64,000 nt of DNA from Melanocharis versteri. Its lineage: Eukaryota > Chordata > Aves > Passeriformes > Melanocharitidae. A model generated the notes under the pieces. It was not told where the DNA came from, ran no database searches, and worked only from the letters and a program-made list of their open reading frames with translations. A program made the position numbers and the translations under genes. How positions within the stretch are numbered: the first letter of the stretch is position 1; each line of letters begins with the position of its first letter. The stretch is taken from NCBI GenBank assembly GCA_013397845.1, contig VZTG01004479.1, positions 3,215,826 to 3,279,825 of the forward strand, in the 5' to 3' direction. Of this stretch, positions 27,081-40,900 are shown piece by piece.

Positions 27081-30000
27081 AGTACTGATAAAATTTATAT
27101 GATATCCTCACCTAATGCCAATGACTGGCACACTGTTCACATTGATAGCTTTGGCCTGTAACATTAAGGAAAAACATCAGACAATGTACTTTATGTATAG
27201 AATGACAGTTTGGCATATGTTTGTACTACACTATGTTTGACAAACCTGTACTAGGAAGGATAATGGAAGTATGACTTTAACACTAGTTCTGACAAGAAGA
27301 CTTAGATATATGCAATACAATCACATCACTGACTTTTGATAATGCTCCTCTGGTTACACTACTGTTGTTATGAATTCTTAGAGCACAGCCTATGCAATTC
27401 CACATTCCTGGTACCCTTCCATGAATTTGACTACAGGTCACGTGCATACATTGCTGGTGATTACTTGCAAAATTAGTCATATATGCAACAATTGACAAGT
27501 CTGGCCTAAAGCCACAGTATTCTCAAAAGTGCTTAGTTTTTTCTTTAGTCTTTATCACAGCCACTAAAACAATTTTAATAATCAAGGCTTAATTCTCTCA
27601 TAGTAAGGGTAGACTGTATCTTTGTTTATCTATAGTTTCATTTACATGCAATGAAGTTCCTGTTACCATGTGGTGGGCCAGCATCTACCACACTGAGCAC
27701 AGCTCTACCCATATTGTGTGAGCTAGGACCTTTTACTGCTCAGCAGTATGTCAGCTCAGTAGAATGAAATATTTTCTATAGCAAACATGCTGTTAAAAAA
27801 ACAGATCAAACTCCTGACTGCAAACTGTCAGAAGAAAAATGAAGTACCCAGTGTGGTCCATAGCACAACACACAAAACCAGTAGTAATTTAACTTTTGCA
27901 GCTGATGTGTTTAATTTCTGTATCAGTTGTTTTTCAGTTTGCTGTTCTAACATTAAAGCAGTACATTTTTACAGGTGATATGTCGGAAGGGATACTGTGA
28001 TTTGGTGCAGGGTTTTTTTTTTTTCACTGATATTTTTCATTTCTAAAGTCTGAAAAGGAAGGCAGCTTCTCAGGAAACTACCACTAGTTTAAAATGGCCA
28101 TTATACATCAGATTTGTCCTGTTCTGACTTTCCTTTTTCAATTTTATGCAATGGTCAGTGGAATTTCTCTCATCTCTCATAAGCATTTCCTGTCTTAGAT
28201 CCTGGCCACCATTTCTCTCCAGAGTAGGCTCTCCTGTGAGCCACATTAGTTTTGAAACCACTTTAATTAAGTAAAGTACTAGCCAGAATTCTCTGAAGGT
28301 GATGAGTAGTTTAAAAGGAGAAGGAAGGAATAAAGTCCTCAAGAAATAATTTGTTCAAGAAATCATTTGCTCTCCTGAGTGACTTTATGTAAATCAGCAT
28401 CAATACAGTGCATGGGATTCTTTTATGATTGTATGACGGTTCACTATATGGATTTCAGCCATTTGTAAGCTTCCTTTTGAACATTAAGGAAAAGAAAAGT
28501 ACTTTCTTTCTCAGGCTTTTTCAAAGACACTGGTTACACAGAGAGCAATTCCTTCCTGTTGATTACAAATTATTTAATTTTGACACCAGGTCACTTCTTT
28601 GCCTTCTATGTCTCAGTGCATTCTTATTACCCACTGCCACAGACTATTATTTGAAGGAAGAAAAAGCTCACTTTAGTCATATAAAAAAGCAACAAATAAA
28701 ATCACGGACACTGAATAGCGACAGCCACTATCCCAAACTCTAATGTCAGGAGTAAAACGTTCTTCACATAAACTTTTAATAACTAATTCACAGATTATTA
28801 GTAAGTTCATTACTTACTGAGCAAAATTAACTTGTGGTAACCTTTAACGCTATCACTAATTTTTTACAGCAAACATGTATGCTCTAAATCCAAAACACAC
28901 TTAAAAATTTCAATAGCACATCTCTCTTCATCCTACTCTGTGGTCACAATAGAAATGGAAATATATTTAATTGAACAGTATCTATAATTAACAGTGAAAT
29001 TTGTCACCAACAGATAAAGTAATACCTATATAATGAAAATACAAAGGAACCAAGCCAAGAATACAGATTTGTCAGAATGATGATGATAAAAACCAAGCTT
29101 AGTGTGTTTCAGAACAGGCAGCACATATTTTTTTCTTTAAAGCAAAAAGAATTCAAAGCATAGTGTTAAAGTCTGGTTCAGAAATATATGCTGACAGCAA
29201 ATTATGTATCAAGTTTAAATAGAGAAGCTATGGTAACTCAAACTGTATATGGGGGAAAAAAAAGAGATTAGATCTGAAAAGACCCATTAGTGTAAATATG
29301 GCACTATTTTCTTTAAAAGATGGTCTGACCTGATGAAAATCCTGACTCCATAAAAGCTGAAGGAAGTTTTGCCACCAACTTAAATGGAGCCAGGATTTTA
29401 TGAACTGTATGTTCATTTGCACCTGTTTACATTGTCTGCTTTTTACGTCTTTTGGCATTTTGGAATCTGCACTCCTGTGCAGAAGGAGAGTAGGCTTGAG
29501 AAAATATTTGGCTAGAATTCAGGAGACAAAAGTTCAATTTCTGTCACAGGCTTACTGAGAAAACGTGAATAAGTCATTACCTCCTTCTCTTGTCTCCAGG
29601 TTACTTCTCAGTAAAATTCAGGTGATGAAACTAAAATCCTTTCTAAGGTCTCCTGAGATCAAAATATAAAAAGTACTACAGCTAGAAATATTTTTTATTT
29701 TTCATCACTAAAACTGCTGCTTACAAAATTCCAACAACACACCACTGTGATACCTCTGAAAGCAGAAGATGAAAAACATAACTGGGAATTTTAGAACCTT
29801 CTGTTTCTTAGTGAGAGTATGTAAGAAAAAAAATAGCTTTTAAGTTGGTAATAGTGGCATATATTAAAAACATTTGTATGTAAATCCATGCTTACTAAAG
29901 AAAAGTTGAGGAATAAAATTGGAAATCCACAATAGAATTCATGTGTTTATTAGAAATAAGTCAGAATAGTGGAATCACTGCTTCCAGGTAATTCTTAGCT

Positions 30001-31450
30001 ACAGTAAGCTGTATATTACCCTGGGAATGACACTAATGCGGGTGAATTTAATTAATTTTCAAAGAGCTCTGCATGGACAGAACACTGAGAATGTTGACAG
30101 TCTTTCTTTAATTGCTAACAGTTCGAACTTACTCCAGTAGTTATAATTTTTCGGTCCACAGCCTGCAGAATGCCTGTGAACTATCTGGCCTTTCATTTTA
30201 GCTTCAATCTTGCAACAAAATCTGTGTGAAAGGTTCCTGGGGGCTACAAATTCTATCCACTTCAACAGAAGGTCATGATTATGCTTTTAGGGACAATAAA
30301 ACGTTTTAGCAAATTTTAGACAAATTCTATTTCTTTCCTGTTCATTACTTGACTTTCTATGAGTTTTATCTAACATAAACTCTGTGATCCATAAAGAAGG
30401 CAAGCAACAACAATCACAGTCAAACAGCTTTAAGTCAACCTAGTGAACTAGTCAACTCCAGTTCACGACTACAGGATGAAGCTTGGGGATGATCAAGAAA
30501 GTCACCTCAAACACCAGATTAAAACACCCGTAGGAGCTTTAAGATCATGAAACAGATTAATGAAGTTAATGCAATTAATTCCAAACAGGCAGAAATGTTT
30601 AGCCTTTAGGAGGAGATAAAAGATTCATATCTGGTCAAAGGCTATTTATCAAATGAACTAACATGGAATTGTCACTTTGCAAATTTAACACAACTAGTAA
30701 AACTAACAAGTATTGCTGCAGGAACACCAGCAGTTGTTTTACAAAATACTTGTTAAGGATTATAGTGTGTCTGTGAGTCTGCTTTTTTGCGATGGTGAAC
30801 AATCTGGCAGAAGGGTTGTTCCCTGAAAACTGTATTAAGAGCTCTAGTGTTGAATCTGATCATTCAAGATGCAAAATGTACTTGTCCCCAATTTCCTGTG
30901 TTGCATTTTAACTTGCAACTATATGAAAATCAAGTAGAATTGTTTAGTTCTTATGTAACTTAGCCTTTGCAAGAAAAATTATGCATCTCCCATTAGTTTC
31001 CTGTGAGGCAATGGATGGCAGAATAATAGATGAGATACGGTCTGTGAAGTACAATATCAGCAGTATAGGGGTAGAATTTGCTTTCTCTGTCTTGGTACAG
31101 CCTCTCCAACATAGAATTCTGGTACATTGAAAAATGAGTTTGGGGACCCCTGAGCAGCTATTGCCATGCTGTTCCCACTTTGTGAATAGACAGAACACTT
31201 CAAATGCAACACTGAAAACTAAGAAGAAGCCAAGATGGGTTTGCAGAGTTGCAATCAGATGCAAATAACATTTTGGATGAAAACTGAAGTAAAACATTTT
31301 TAGATATACTTCATAATTCTAGAAACTTAAAATGGTCTCTAAAAACACTGAGCCTGAATCCTAGCTTAGAAGAAAATACCTGAAATTTCTTAAAACGTCA
31401 GGAAGAAAGTGACTGCAGGCTGCTTAGGCAAATAATGAACACATGAAAAA

Positions 31451-31553
31451 CCCAGAAAAAGTTAAGTAGTTCAGCAAGACAAAGGTAAAAAGAAAAGCTA
31501 AACCCAGGAAACGTTAAGTAGTTCAGCAAGACAAAAGTAAAAAGAAAAGCTTA
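31451..31553. repeat. 52-bp tandem duplication, two copies
   Basis: Copies start at 31451 and 31503. Each carries the block GTTAAGTAGTTCAGCAAGAC followed by a purine-rich 'aaagtaaaaagaaaagct' segment; the copies differ at only a few bases, so the duplication looks recent. Confidence 0.9.
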
Positions 31554-33422
31554 GTACTTAAGCTAAATATAACCACAAAGGGCTTGTATTTACCTACATA
31601 AAACCATAGTTAAAACAGCATGAAGGAAAAGAAGTCCGTACTTCAAAATATCTTCTCTATTCTAACATGATATCAGGATCAGCTGACTGACAAGGGGAAA
31701 CTATTCTTGGAAGAGACTGGAGAGCAAGAGGATATTCACGTGCATCTCTCTCTCTCTCTATATAAAAATACATACTTTTTCTAACTTGTAAGACTGTTCC
31801 TACCCCTTCATGTCTAGTCTAATATTCCAAGCTGAGATAAATCAAACTGACTCATATAATGATAACAAGATGAAATATTATATAGTAATTTTGGTATCTT
31901 TTAAAATACCTGGCTTCACATATTTTTTCCAGTAGAGTTATTAAAAATTAAATTTCTATCAGTAATTACAAGTAAAGCTTTAAATAATATTTAAGCTTTA
32001 GTAATAGCCATATCTTAAAGTTCTACATTTTAAAACTGTAAATGTTATTTTACTCTAATGTCATAATGAACTTAAAAGTAGATGAGAAGTTTTGTATTAA
32101 AAAAACTGGATTATGGACAGTGAAGAATTTGCTGTAGGTTATTTTAGGTTTTTAAAAGGAAGAAAATTTTTCAGGCTAAATCAAGTTTCTCCCAAGCATC
32201 TACTCTTTTTTATCTACCTAGATGCATACTCTATCTCTGCATCAAGCCAGGCAATTGAATGTCAGCATTCACTAAATTTTAAAAAAATGTATCATAAAGA
32301 CATAAGCAGCACAGAAATCCTGCCCCACTATGTTTCTAAACAAGAAAAGGAGAACATTTTGTGCACATTACTGTGGCATGGAAGCTGATAATTTTGATAA
32401 TAATCAATTACCCAAAATACGTTAATTACACAGAATATGTTTCTATATAAATTCTATATAAATTATATGTATACATTTCTAATTATAAACTCAACAAGTG
32501 TGGACAATGCAAAATTTTTACATTTCATTTTATTTTCTGATCCTCACTTCTGATTTAATGTAGTTATCACAGTTCTCTAATTATTTAATACTTAGTTCTT
32601 CAGGCCTGTTAAAATTCATTAAAGGATTTTTATTGTTTCTCAGTCTTTTTATGGGACCACCTTTAACAAGACAATTTAAAATGTGAGCTTCAGTTCTGAA
32701 AAGCAGATAAACATTTATATGAGTGGATTAGGTATGTGCATATGTATTGAACTAGTGCCACATTTGCTAGTGCAATTTTCTGCAACACATTACTTTATAT
32801 ATCTTAAAAATAAATACTATTTCAAATTGGTCAATTTACATGGTACATGCACACATACCTAAAGAATTTATAATGCTGTACATGTTACTGCCGTAGTGTG
32901 CCCGTTCTTTTAAAGCTTTTTCCCTGCTGATGCCAGTATAATCTAATAAAGGATAACACGGTATTTCCTACAGCTCCCAAATACTTTCTTAAGTGTTCAA
33001 TTTCATTTTTTATTCTGAAAGGCTTTCTGAAAAGTATGTAATAATAATTCATGGCTGTTTCGTGTCCTCGAGAAATCACTAGGGTTTACATTACAAACCA
33101 CATTAATTTCGAGTGTTTTGCAGTACCTAAAGCATAAGTATTTCTAATCGTACCATCTTGCTGTTCTTAATTGATAACATGTGGTTTAGTATAGGAACTG
33201 TACAAGTAATAGTATTATTTCTCCGTTGATTTTATATAAAGTAAAAGGCTAAGTTATCACTGCTATAGGTCAACTTTGTACCATGAAGTGAATGTACAGA
33301 GGCTACTTCGTGTTCTGTTTTCAGACTAAATGGTGATGCATCACCAAGAACCCAGGAAGAAGTACTGCATTTCTTTCCTCTCTCTTCTCCTATTTTGCTA
33401 AATTTTAAAATGTATATTACAA

Positions 33423-33545
33423 TTACATGTATATTACATGGAACCAACATGAAAGAAGGGTATTCTGTACAGGACAAAGCCCTGAATAAACATACACCAA
33501 GCACAGTGTAGGACTGCTTTTATAAAAGGAAAGACAGAACACCAT
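33423..33545 (-). other. Candidate terminal coding exon (unproven, phase mismatch)
   Basis: On the minus strand an excellent acceptor (TTCATTCATGTTTTACAG) precedes 41 codons open from an ATG to TAA. The peptide ends PVQNTLLSCWFHVIYM. Long DPH6 proteins end, as I recall them, with a hydrophobic segment and a CW pair near the C-terminus, so the LSCW is suggestive. However, the 406-nt exon ends in phase 1 while this frame would need phase 0, so another exon of 3n+2 length would have to lie between. It may be chance. Confidence 0.15.
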
Positions 33546-33731
33546 CTGTAAAACATGAATGAATGAAAGATTATTTGAATTCATGAAATGTTCTTGGTGC
33601 TTAAACTTAACATAGGAGGCCACAAAACTTAAGTTAGGAGGCCACAAGTTTTCTACGGAATCTCTTGATCTTGCACAAACATATACTGAAGTCATGGACA
33701 AACTACACAAGTTCAGTGACAGAGGGGACAA

Positions 33732-33767
33732 CAATCTAAGCCTACTCAACAATCTAAGCCTACTCAG
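33732..33767. repeat. 18-bp tandem duplication
   Basis: CAATCTAAGCCTACTCAA at 33732 and the same with a final G at 33750. Confidence 0.92.
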
Positions 33768-36700
33768 TCAATTATATATTTGCTTCTCATATGGCACTGA
33801 GACATTCTCTTTAACTGAAAAAAAACCCCATTATTACAAATTAAAAATGAAGTAATTGTGCTGTATAATGAGAGGTGACACTGTTTTTGTAATGTGTCAA
33901 CAAATTAAACTTAAATTTTTGACTTTATCATGCAAGCTCTGGTCCATCATAATTGCTGACTTGAATAATGCTTCAGAAGAAAGTTCCAGTTTGCTTAGGA
34001 ATCCTGACACCAACACAAAGCTGAACTTCTCTTCTGAATCCAAGCTGTGCCGCTCTGGCCGCTGACTCTACCTCTACCTTAAATGCAGGCCAGCTGTCTC
34101 CATGCAGATTCCAACGGCACTAAACAGCACTCAGCACTTCTCAGGGGACACAGCAGTACTTCACAGTATCAGGAACCTAAAAAGAATTTTTTTTGTTTTC
34201 CAATCTCTCTATTCCTTTTGTTAATACAAAACCTGTTATTTTTTCAAATATTGGCAACAAACAACAGGGTGGATGTGTTGCACTGTCCATGCCCTATATG
34301 GACTGTGTGTGGTCTATCAAGTTTCTTTTGTTTCCATGCCACTATTTTCCTTCTGCAGCAGGGACAAAGAAACATATTAGTGGCTCCTGATTTAATAAAT
34401 AACACCCAGTAGAATCCAAGCTGTGAATTTCTGTACACATGTTTTTGCTTACTACTTCTGGCTACTAATCGTATTTTCAGCACAGAATAATACGTTTTTA
34501 AAACAGAAGCTTTGGCTTTATAATCCTGCTTGCTATACTCTGGTTTGTGTCAGTCGCATCTCCTTTTTATGGATCAAGAAACTACAGACTGCTGCCTCTT
34601 GATTTTTGGCTCACTGTGCCTGCCTTCAAGTTCTACTCTTGTATTTTATGACTCAGGCTGAGACATGATATATGTGGTCCCTAATAAGGGACGAATGGAA
34701 GTTAAAAGAAAAGACAAAACCAGGAGACCAAAATGGAACAGCCTAAAAGATCAAGCAAGTGGAGTACTTAAAGATGAAGCCTCACATTTTCTATCATCTC
34801 TATTGAAAATGAAGCATTAAATTGTGCCTTTGAACTGGGTCAGCCGTGCTTAAGTTCTTTCCCAGTGATGTTAATACCATAATTTCTGTTAATTTCAATA
34901 GGTTGGGATTTCATTCCACCTAAAACACAAAAGAACAGTAGCTAATGACATTTGACTTGACTTTCATAGCTCAGATTCTTAGTATTTGCTGAAAACAAGC
35001 TTGAGCTCGTTTTATCTGTCTTGACAAATTACACACCAGAGCACGGACCATCCTTTGGATGAACTAGAGACTGCAGTCTCTCATTAGAATGATTCTGGTG
35101 TAAATGGGCCAAGGTCTTGACTCTAATTCCATGGCTTCTTCTGGCTGCTGTGTGATGCTCTTCCATCAGCTCTTGGACAACTTTCCTTTGTGTACCAGAA
35201 TAAAAAACAAGTCTTCCTATGTTTGGACAATCATATCTTAGTGTCTTGGAGAAAGTGTACTGTTTGCTTTTTCTCCTGAATGACAGAGTGGGAGGCACTG
35301 ACTGGATATTTTTGGAATGTGTCTTACAATGATTAAAATAATCAATTGAGGTTCCTAGCCAGCTCAGAGCTAAAAATATACCGTCTCTTAGAGCAGATCT
35401 ATTGTAGTATGACCTAACCGCACCCTGGAACTGATGAAGTCCTGTTATTATAATTGACTCTGAATAAGTATGCTTTAAGTGATGAGAACTCCTGAAAAGC
35501 TTTTCAGCCTCTCTGCAGTATATTCACAAAAAGTGAAATGTAAAAACCATGAAAAAATGCAAAAGAATATTGCAAGCAATGTGCTTAACTCCTAACCAAA
35601 GTGTTCCTTTCAATTGATACTTGCCAGACATTTTCTGAGATGCATCCTATGCTAAACTTATTACAGAATAAGCATTAATTTCTGTGGCGAGGAAGTATTA
35701 TGCAGCATGGTTTCTATCAAAAGGAAGTTTTAACATGTATTACAAGTTTGGAAAACTCCTGCATAAAGTATTCTCAAACAAGTTAAGCCAAGAATGACAA
35801 GCAATGCTTTTAATGAAAGCACTGTTAAACAGCTGAGGTTTCTGTTTCAAAATTTTTAAAGGATCAAAAGTTTAGGTGCTTTGCATGCTATCACTGATAA
35901 AAACAATCACAAGAAGAGAAAATAATAAGAAAATGAAAATTTAAAAAGCCTCATCTAAAGATAGAAATCCTTATTATTTCTGTTGCTATTATAGTTTGAG
36001 TGACCCAAATACTTGATTAAATCACAGCAGGTAAGTTATGCTACATGATATAATACAAAAGAATTCAAAGCACATTCTATATATTAATGCACAGGAAAAA
36101 AAAGAGTAATCAGCTAAATTAGAATATATTTATCTTCATGTAGAAAATGCCTTAGGCTGGCTTCTATTTGTTGTTCTTTTCATAAAAGCCTGGAAATGAC
36201 AAGATCTCGGGACTATTTTAAAATGAAGTTATGGCCATTAGAAGAGCAACCTCAAAAGAGATTTGATCTCAGGCTCCTTTCTGGAACAAGACATGCACTT
36301 CAACAAACTACTCTTCTTCAGGGCTTTACTTCACTGTTCTCACTGTTGTATGGCCTCTGAACAGAAGCTCATTTTGAGAGGTGCTGAGCATCTGTAACTT
36401 TAGCCAGGAACTTCATGAAAATAAAGCTCCATAATTCTGCTATCCTGTGTGAAGCTACAAACTCACTTAATCCTTCTGTGCCACAAAGAGGAACTTGTTT
36501 GTACATCTCAAACAGATTTACATCCATAGCATCAGTAAATGGATGTGATATAGCTGTGATACATTTAAGAGTAAAATAGGTGAAATATTCTTATTTTTCT
36601 TACATCTAATTTCACCCCATTATCTGGAATACCAACTCTTACATTCCTGGCAGAATGATTAAAACAAGCTAGGACTCTGTAAATGTTGGAAACAACATCT

Positions 36701-37486
36701 TCAAAATACTTTTTTTTTTTTCTTCCAGCAATATTACTATTAGGCAAAGAGAATAAATTTTGATTTTCAAAGTTCCTAAAGTCTTTATATCCTGATAAAC
36801 GAAAGTTTTGAACAAAGTTTGAAGTTTTCTAGGGGTTTTATAGTTTAAAATTTTATCTTGCAGATTATTTTAAAATTATTTTAGAAAACCTACTAAACCC
36901 CAGTCAAATTAGTATCTAGCCCCCAAATCAAACAATATAACCAATACACTTAAATGAGGAAAACAAAGCTTTTTCCTATAGAAGATATGATGACATAAAT
37001 ATTGAACTTCAGAACAGGATTCCTCATACTCAGATGTCTCAATCATTATCAAATGAATTAGACTCTGGAAGCACACTGGCTTTAGACTATCATAAGAAAT
37101 ACTCTAGCTATATCACAGCTCAATGACAATTCTAATTCTGAACTTGTAAGAGTTCTGCTAAGATAAAGAGATAGAAAGAAGAAAGCACAAATGTGCAAAC
37201 TATAGAGAAATGAGTTAAAAAGAACTCCCACCAAAACCAAAGAGTCCAGACACTTGTAAAGAAACATTTCTCTTTCGAAGATATGCTCCAATAGGAAAAA
37301 CCTGCTTGTTCGTTTCAGAAATTATTATTCTAGTAGGTAGTGGGAGCAATCTTTTGTAAGACTGTGGGGTATTAATGACAGACAGAAAGAAATAGGTTTT
37401 TTTCTTTCTGAATTTGCAGTTAAATGCCACTATTTTTGGCTAATTCATTGTAATTTAATAATAATATATATAGTCATATAATAATT

Positions 37487-37965
37487 TTTGGAATCACAGA
37501 CTAACTTTGGGGAGTAAGGTTCTCTGAAAACCATATAGCCCAATCTCTCTGACTATCAGAGCAAGAGTAACTTTAGACATTTGACCAGTTTTCTAAGGGC
37601 CTTGTGCTGTCAGGTTTTCAGGATCTCCAAAGTGGAACTGTCACAGCCTGGGGATTTTACTCTTGTAGGGAAAAATTCAATCCTTGTGTCCAACTGGAAT
37701 CTCTCCTGCTGCAACTCATAGCTGTTGCTCCTTATCCTGGTGTAGTGCATCTCTGAAAAAATCCTCTCCTTCTCTGCAATGCCTATTAAGGTATGGGAAG
37801 ACTGCAGTTTGCTTCCTCCATAGGTGGAACCTTCTTCCCTAGGTGGAACAAAGCCAGTTCCTTCAGTCCTTTTTCCTCTGTTCTGTGTGCCACTCACATG
37901 ACCTTTTACTTTGGTGGCTCTTCTATGGAGTCTCTCCAGTTTGGTGATCTTCTGTGATTATCCTA
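37487..37965 (-). mobile_element. CR1 LINE fragment (diverged)
   Basis: A diverged antisense CR1. The plus strand starts near GGAATCACAGACTAACTTTG and carries the later segments in order: a 'catagcccaatctctctg' block, a 'tccttgtgtccaactggaat' block, and near 37900 'ttggtggctcttctatggag' followed by 'tctctccagtttggtgatct'. The minus frame 37610-37897 is a broken piece of the CR1 ORF. It is older than the copies at 10.4 and 13.9 kb, judged by eye. Confidence 0.8.
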
Positions 37966-40900
37966 TCTTAGTATTTGCGGTATGCCAGCTGCCATCCCTC
38001 TATCTACTGGCTACACTCTTGCCGTTCAGAAGCAATGTAGAAAGAGAAGAAATGTTCTAGTTTGCTACAATGGGAAAAAATTACCTTTTCCCAATGTCGA
38101 TACTTCAAACTTAACAGTGCAAGGAGAAGAGACATGACTAAAGGGACTGTATTATAAATGTGCCAGTGTCAATGAATAAGAGCTGCTAATTGGGTTTTAA
38201 CCCAGCTGATACGATGCATTACTAGTAAAGGCTGAGCAAAGTCCAAAGCAAGTTAAAAAAATACAGATTTTTCATTGCTTATTTTAATAAGGATTGAAGT
38301 TACTCATTAATATGTAATAACTTTATGCTGTTTTAAACCTAAATTTATCAGAAATTTAAGAAGAAATAGGCTATTGGGAGCATAACTGCATATATCATGC
38401 AAAGTCTAATTGCATGAAGTGTGACAATGGCAAAATACTTTCTTTAGATAGTTAGTTACAGCTGTGTTCTTGGATTATAAATTACAGTGCAGATGGCAAA
38501 AACAAGAAAACAACTTTCCTCTCCACTTTTTCTCGGTAAAATGAAATCATTACACCAGAGAAGTCAAATGAAACCCCAAGCCCAATTAGTGGGCAGTAAA
38601 GTGGTTGAACAAAATTACAGTACTATTATGGACTCTAAGCGTAGTTTTTTTATATATTTGCTTCTACCTCAGAGTATAACTTTGAAAGGATTTTCAAAAC
38701 CAAAAAAAACATCCTTTACAAATGCATGCTGAAAATATTTTAAACATAAATCTGACTTGTGACACTTCTAAAATTTAGACAATAATTATGAATCAGTATT
38801 CTTCAGACCATTTTCCAGTCACAAGTTTTTCCAGAATTTAAAGGACTGCAATGTAATAAAAAAAAAATCCAGTCCACATTTTAGCAGCCTTAAAAAAAAA
38901 CAAACCAAGAAACAAAACATCAGCAAGAAAGCACCAGCTTGTCTCACGACAGTCAAGGCATCTGAAAAAACCTGACAGGCACCATCAGTGGTGTCTACAG
39001 TTGACAAAAGGCAAGATCTTATAGAAATAAATTAACTTTGAGATACTGGAGAAGGAAGAACTGGAGGAGACACTGGAGAGGAAGTAGAAGACTTTCAAGT
39101 AAGATTTATGGATGGTTTTGGCTATCAGTCAGTGCTAGTACTGACACCTCACCTTTCCTTTTTCTATCCAAGAGTTATACAAATTACTGCTCTGAGCAGA
39201 ACTGATATTTCTCAGTGCAGAGGTTATGTCACAGAATGAGTGACAATGGTCAGCCAGCCAACTGGTTAGAAATGTAACTCTGTACACAGTTCTTCCTTGC
39301 AAAATTCAGTGTTTTCTCTCATAGATCTATTTTTCAGGTTTGCTAGACAAAGAGCAATGGCAAACATTTTGGTACTAAAGAAGAAGAAGAAGAAGAAAAA
39401 AAAAGACAAGCCAGTCATGCTAAAGGTCCATCTACTGCAGTATTCTGTTTCAAGCAATGGTCCTAAATAAATATCTAGAACAAATAATAACAAGGGATGC
39501 GGTTATGATATTATGCCCAGTTCATTTTGAGCCTACAATTATTTTAAGTTCAGTGGACTTCCTATGTGAGATGTGATTTCCTTCATCCAAATACCATCAT
39601 AGTTTTTTTTTATTCACTTGTAAATAAAAAGTAATATAGAGCTGGATCTACGCAAATGATGAAAAGTTCTTTAGAAATTGAAGTTCTTTAAATGTTTTTA
39701 GATTTAGAGTTATAGAATTGGCACCAAAAGGTTGGAAATTCTTCTTTATAACCTATGACTTTTTCAACAAAAGGTCTGTTTTCTGACAGGTCTGTTCTGT
39801 CCTACAGGTCACATGTAGGAAGGATGTAAACCTTCAACAGGAAAATTAAAATCTATACAAATAATTCATTTAGTGAGAAGCTCAGGAGCACTTCAAAATA
39901 GTGTGAAAACATGGATGGATAGAGTAACCTATAAACGCATCTTAGATTTTAGTGGCAGAAATTCTGAAAGACACATGAAGTTGTACACCATACCTTTAAA
40001 ACAACCTTACCAATATATTGCTAGTGTTCTGTATCAAGGATATAAGGGGTATATTCTCAATCAATCTCGGATCAAAGAGTTAAAGAATTTACTTCCATTT
40101 AAAAGTTTTAGTCAAGATTTTTATGTACGACTGTGTAATCCATAACATTTAGATGTCAAATGTTGTCTATTCTGAATAAGAGCGAGTTCTGGCTCTGCTC
40201 CCCGGCCTTGGCACCGAGGGGCTGATTTTTTCTCAATCTAGTATCTGTGCATTTAAAAAGCAGATTTCACATCCTAAAGGACAGAAGGCCACTGCCCTAA
40301 AGCAGGATCTAATAACTTTAAGCTGCCTCACAGGCATAAAGCACTTCTCTATCCAAATTCAGTCAAGAGGCAGCATCACTATTAAAACAATTCCCCATGT
40401 CTTGGATAGTAAACAAAAAAATCCTTTCCCATAGTTTCATATGAGATGTTCTGCTAAAAATATGTATACATTGACTTGCAGCAGATACAATAACAGCACA
40501 ACCTTGAAAAAATAGAAAAAGTTTAAAATGTCAGCATTTTAACAGCCATTTAATAAATCAGATCTCTCGACTGCATAGTTTGGGTAGCAATAGCATGATC
40601 GCCACCTCTGTGGCTCAAGATCAAATTTAGTTACTGTTATGCTTTTAAAATGTCATTTCAAACACGTGTCATTTCAAACATTCTAATGAACCAGTATTTT
40701 CTACTTGCATCTGTATATTATAAGCTGATTAATTTCCCAAAGTACTAATATAACTTTTTTTTTCTGCTTGAACTATTATACTTGGCAATTGTATTTTCGT
40801 AACAGGAAACCCAAGAAATTAAAATTGAAATATTCCTCTTTCAGGTTCACAATTCTTCTCACATTTTCCATCGAGAATAAATTAATAGAATTCAGTAGGA

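Larger units (their letters stand above)
27081..37486. other. Non-coding stretch
   Basis: AT-rich DNA. It holds the 52-bp tandem duplication, a short (TC)n at 31745-31760, the 18-bp duplication at 33732 and the candidate exon at 33423-33545. The 89-codon minus frame at 35029-35298 has an ordinary composition but no recognised motif. Confidence 0.65.

Noticed and set aside
35029..35298. 89-codon minus-strand frame with balanced, coding-like composition
   Set aside because: No known motif and no consensus splice sites at its ends.
39873..40145. 90-codon plus-strand frame
   Set aside because: Begins at GTG, with no homology I recognise and no splice context.
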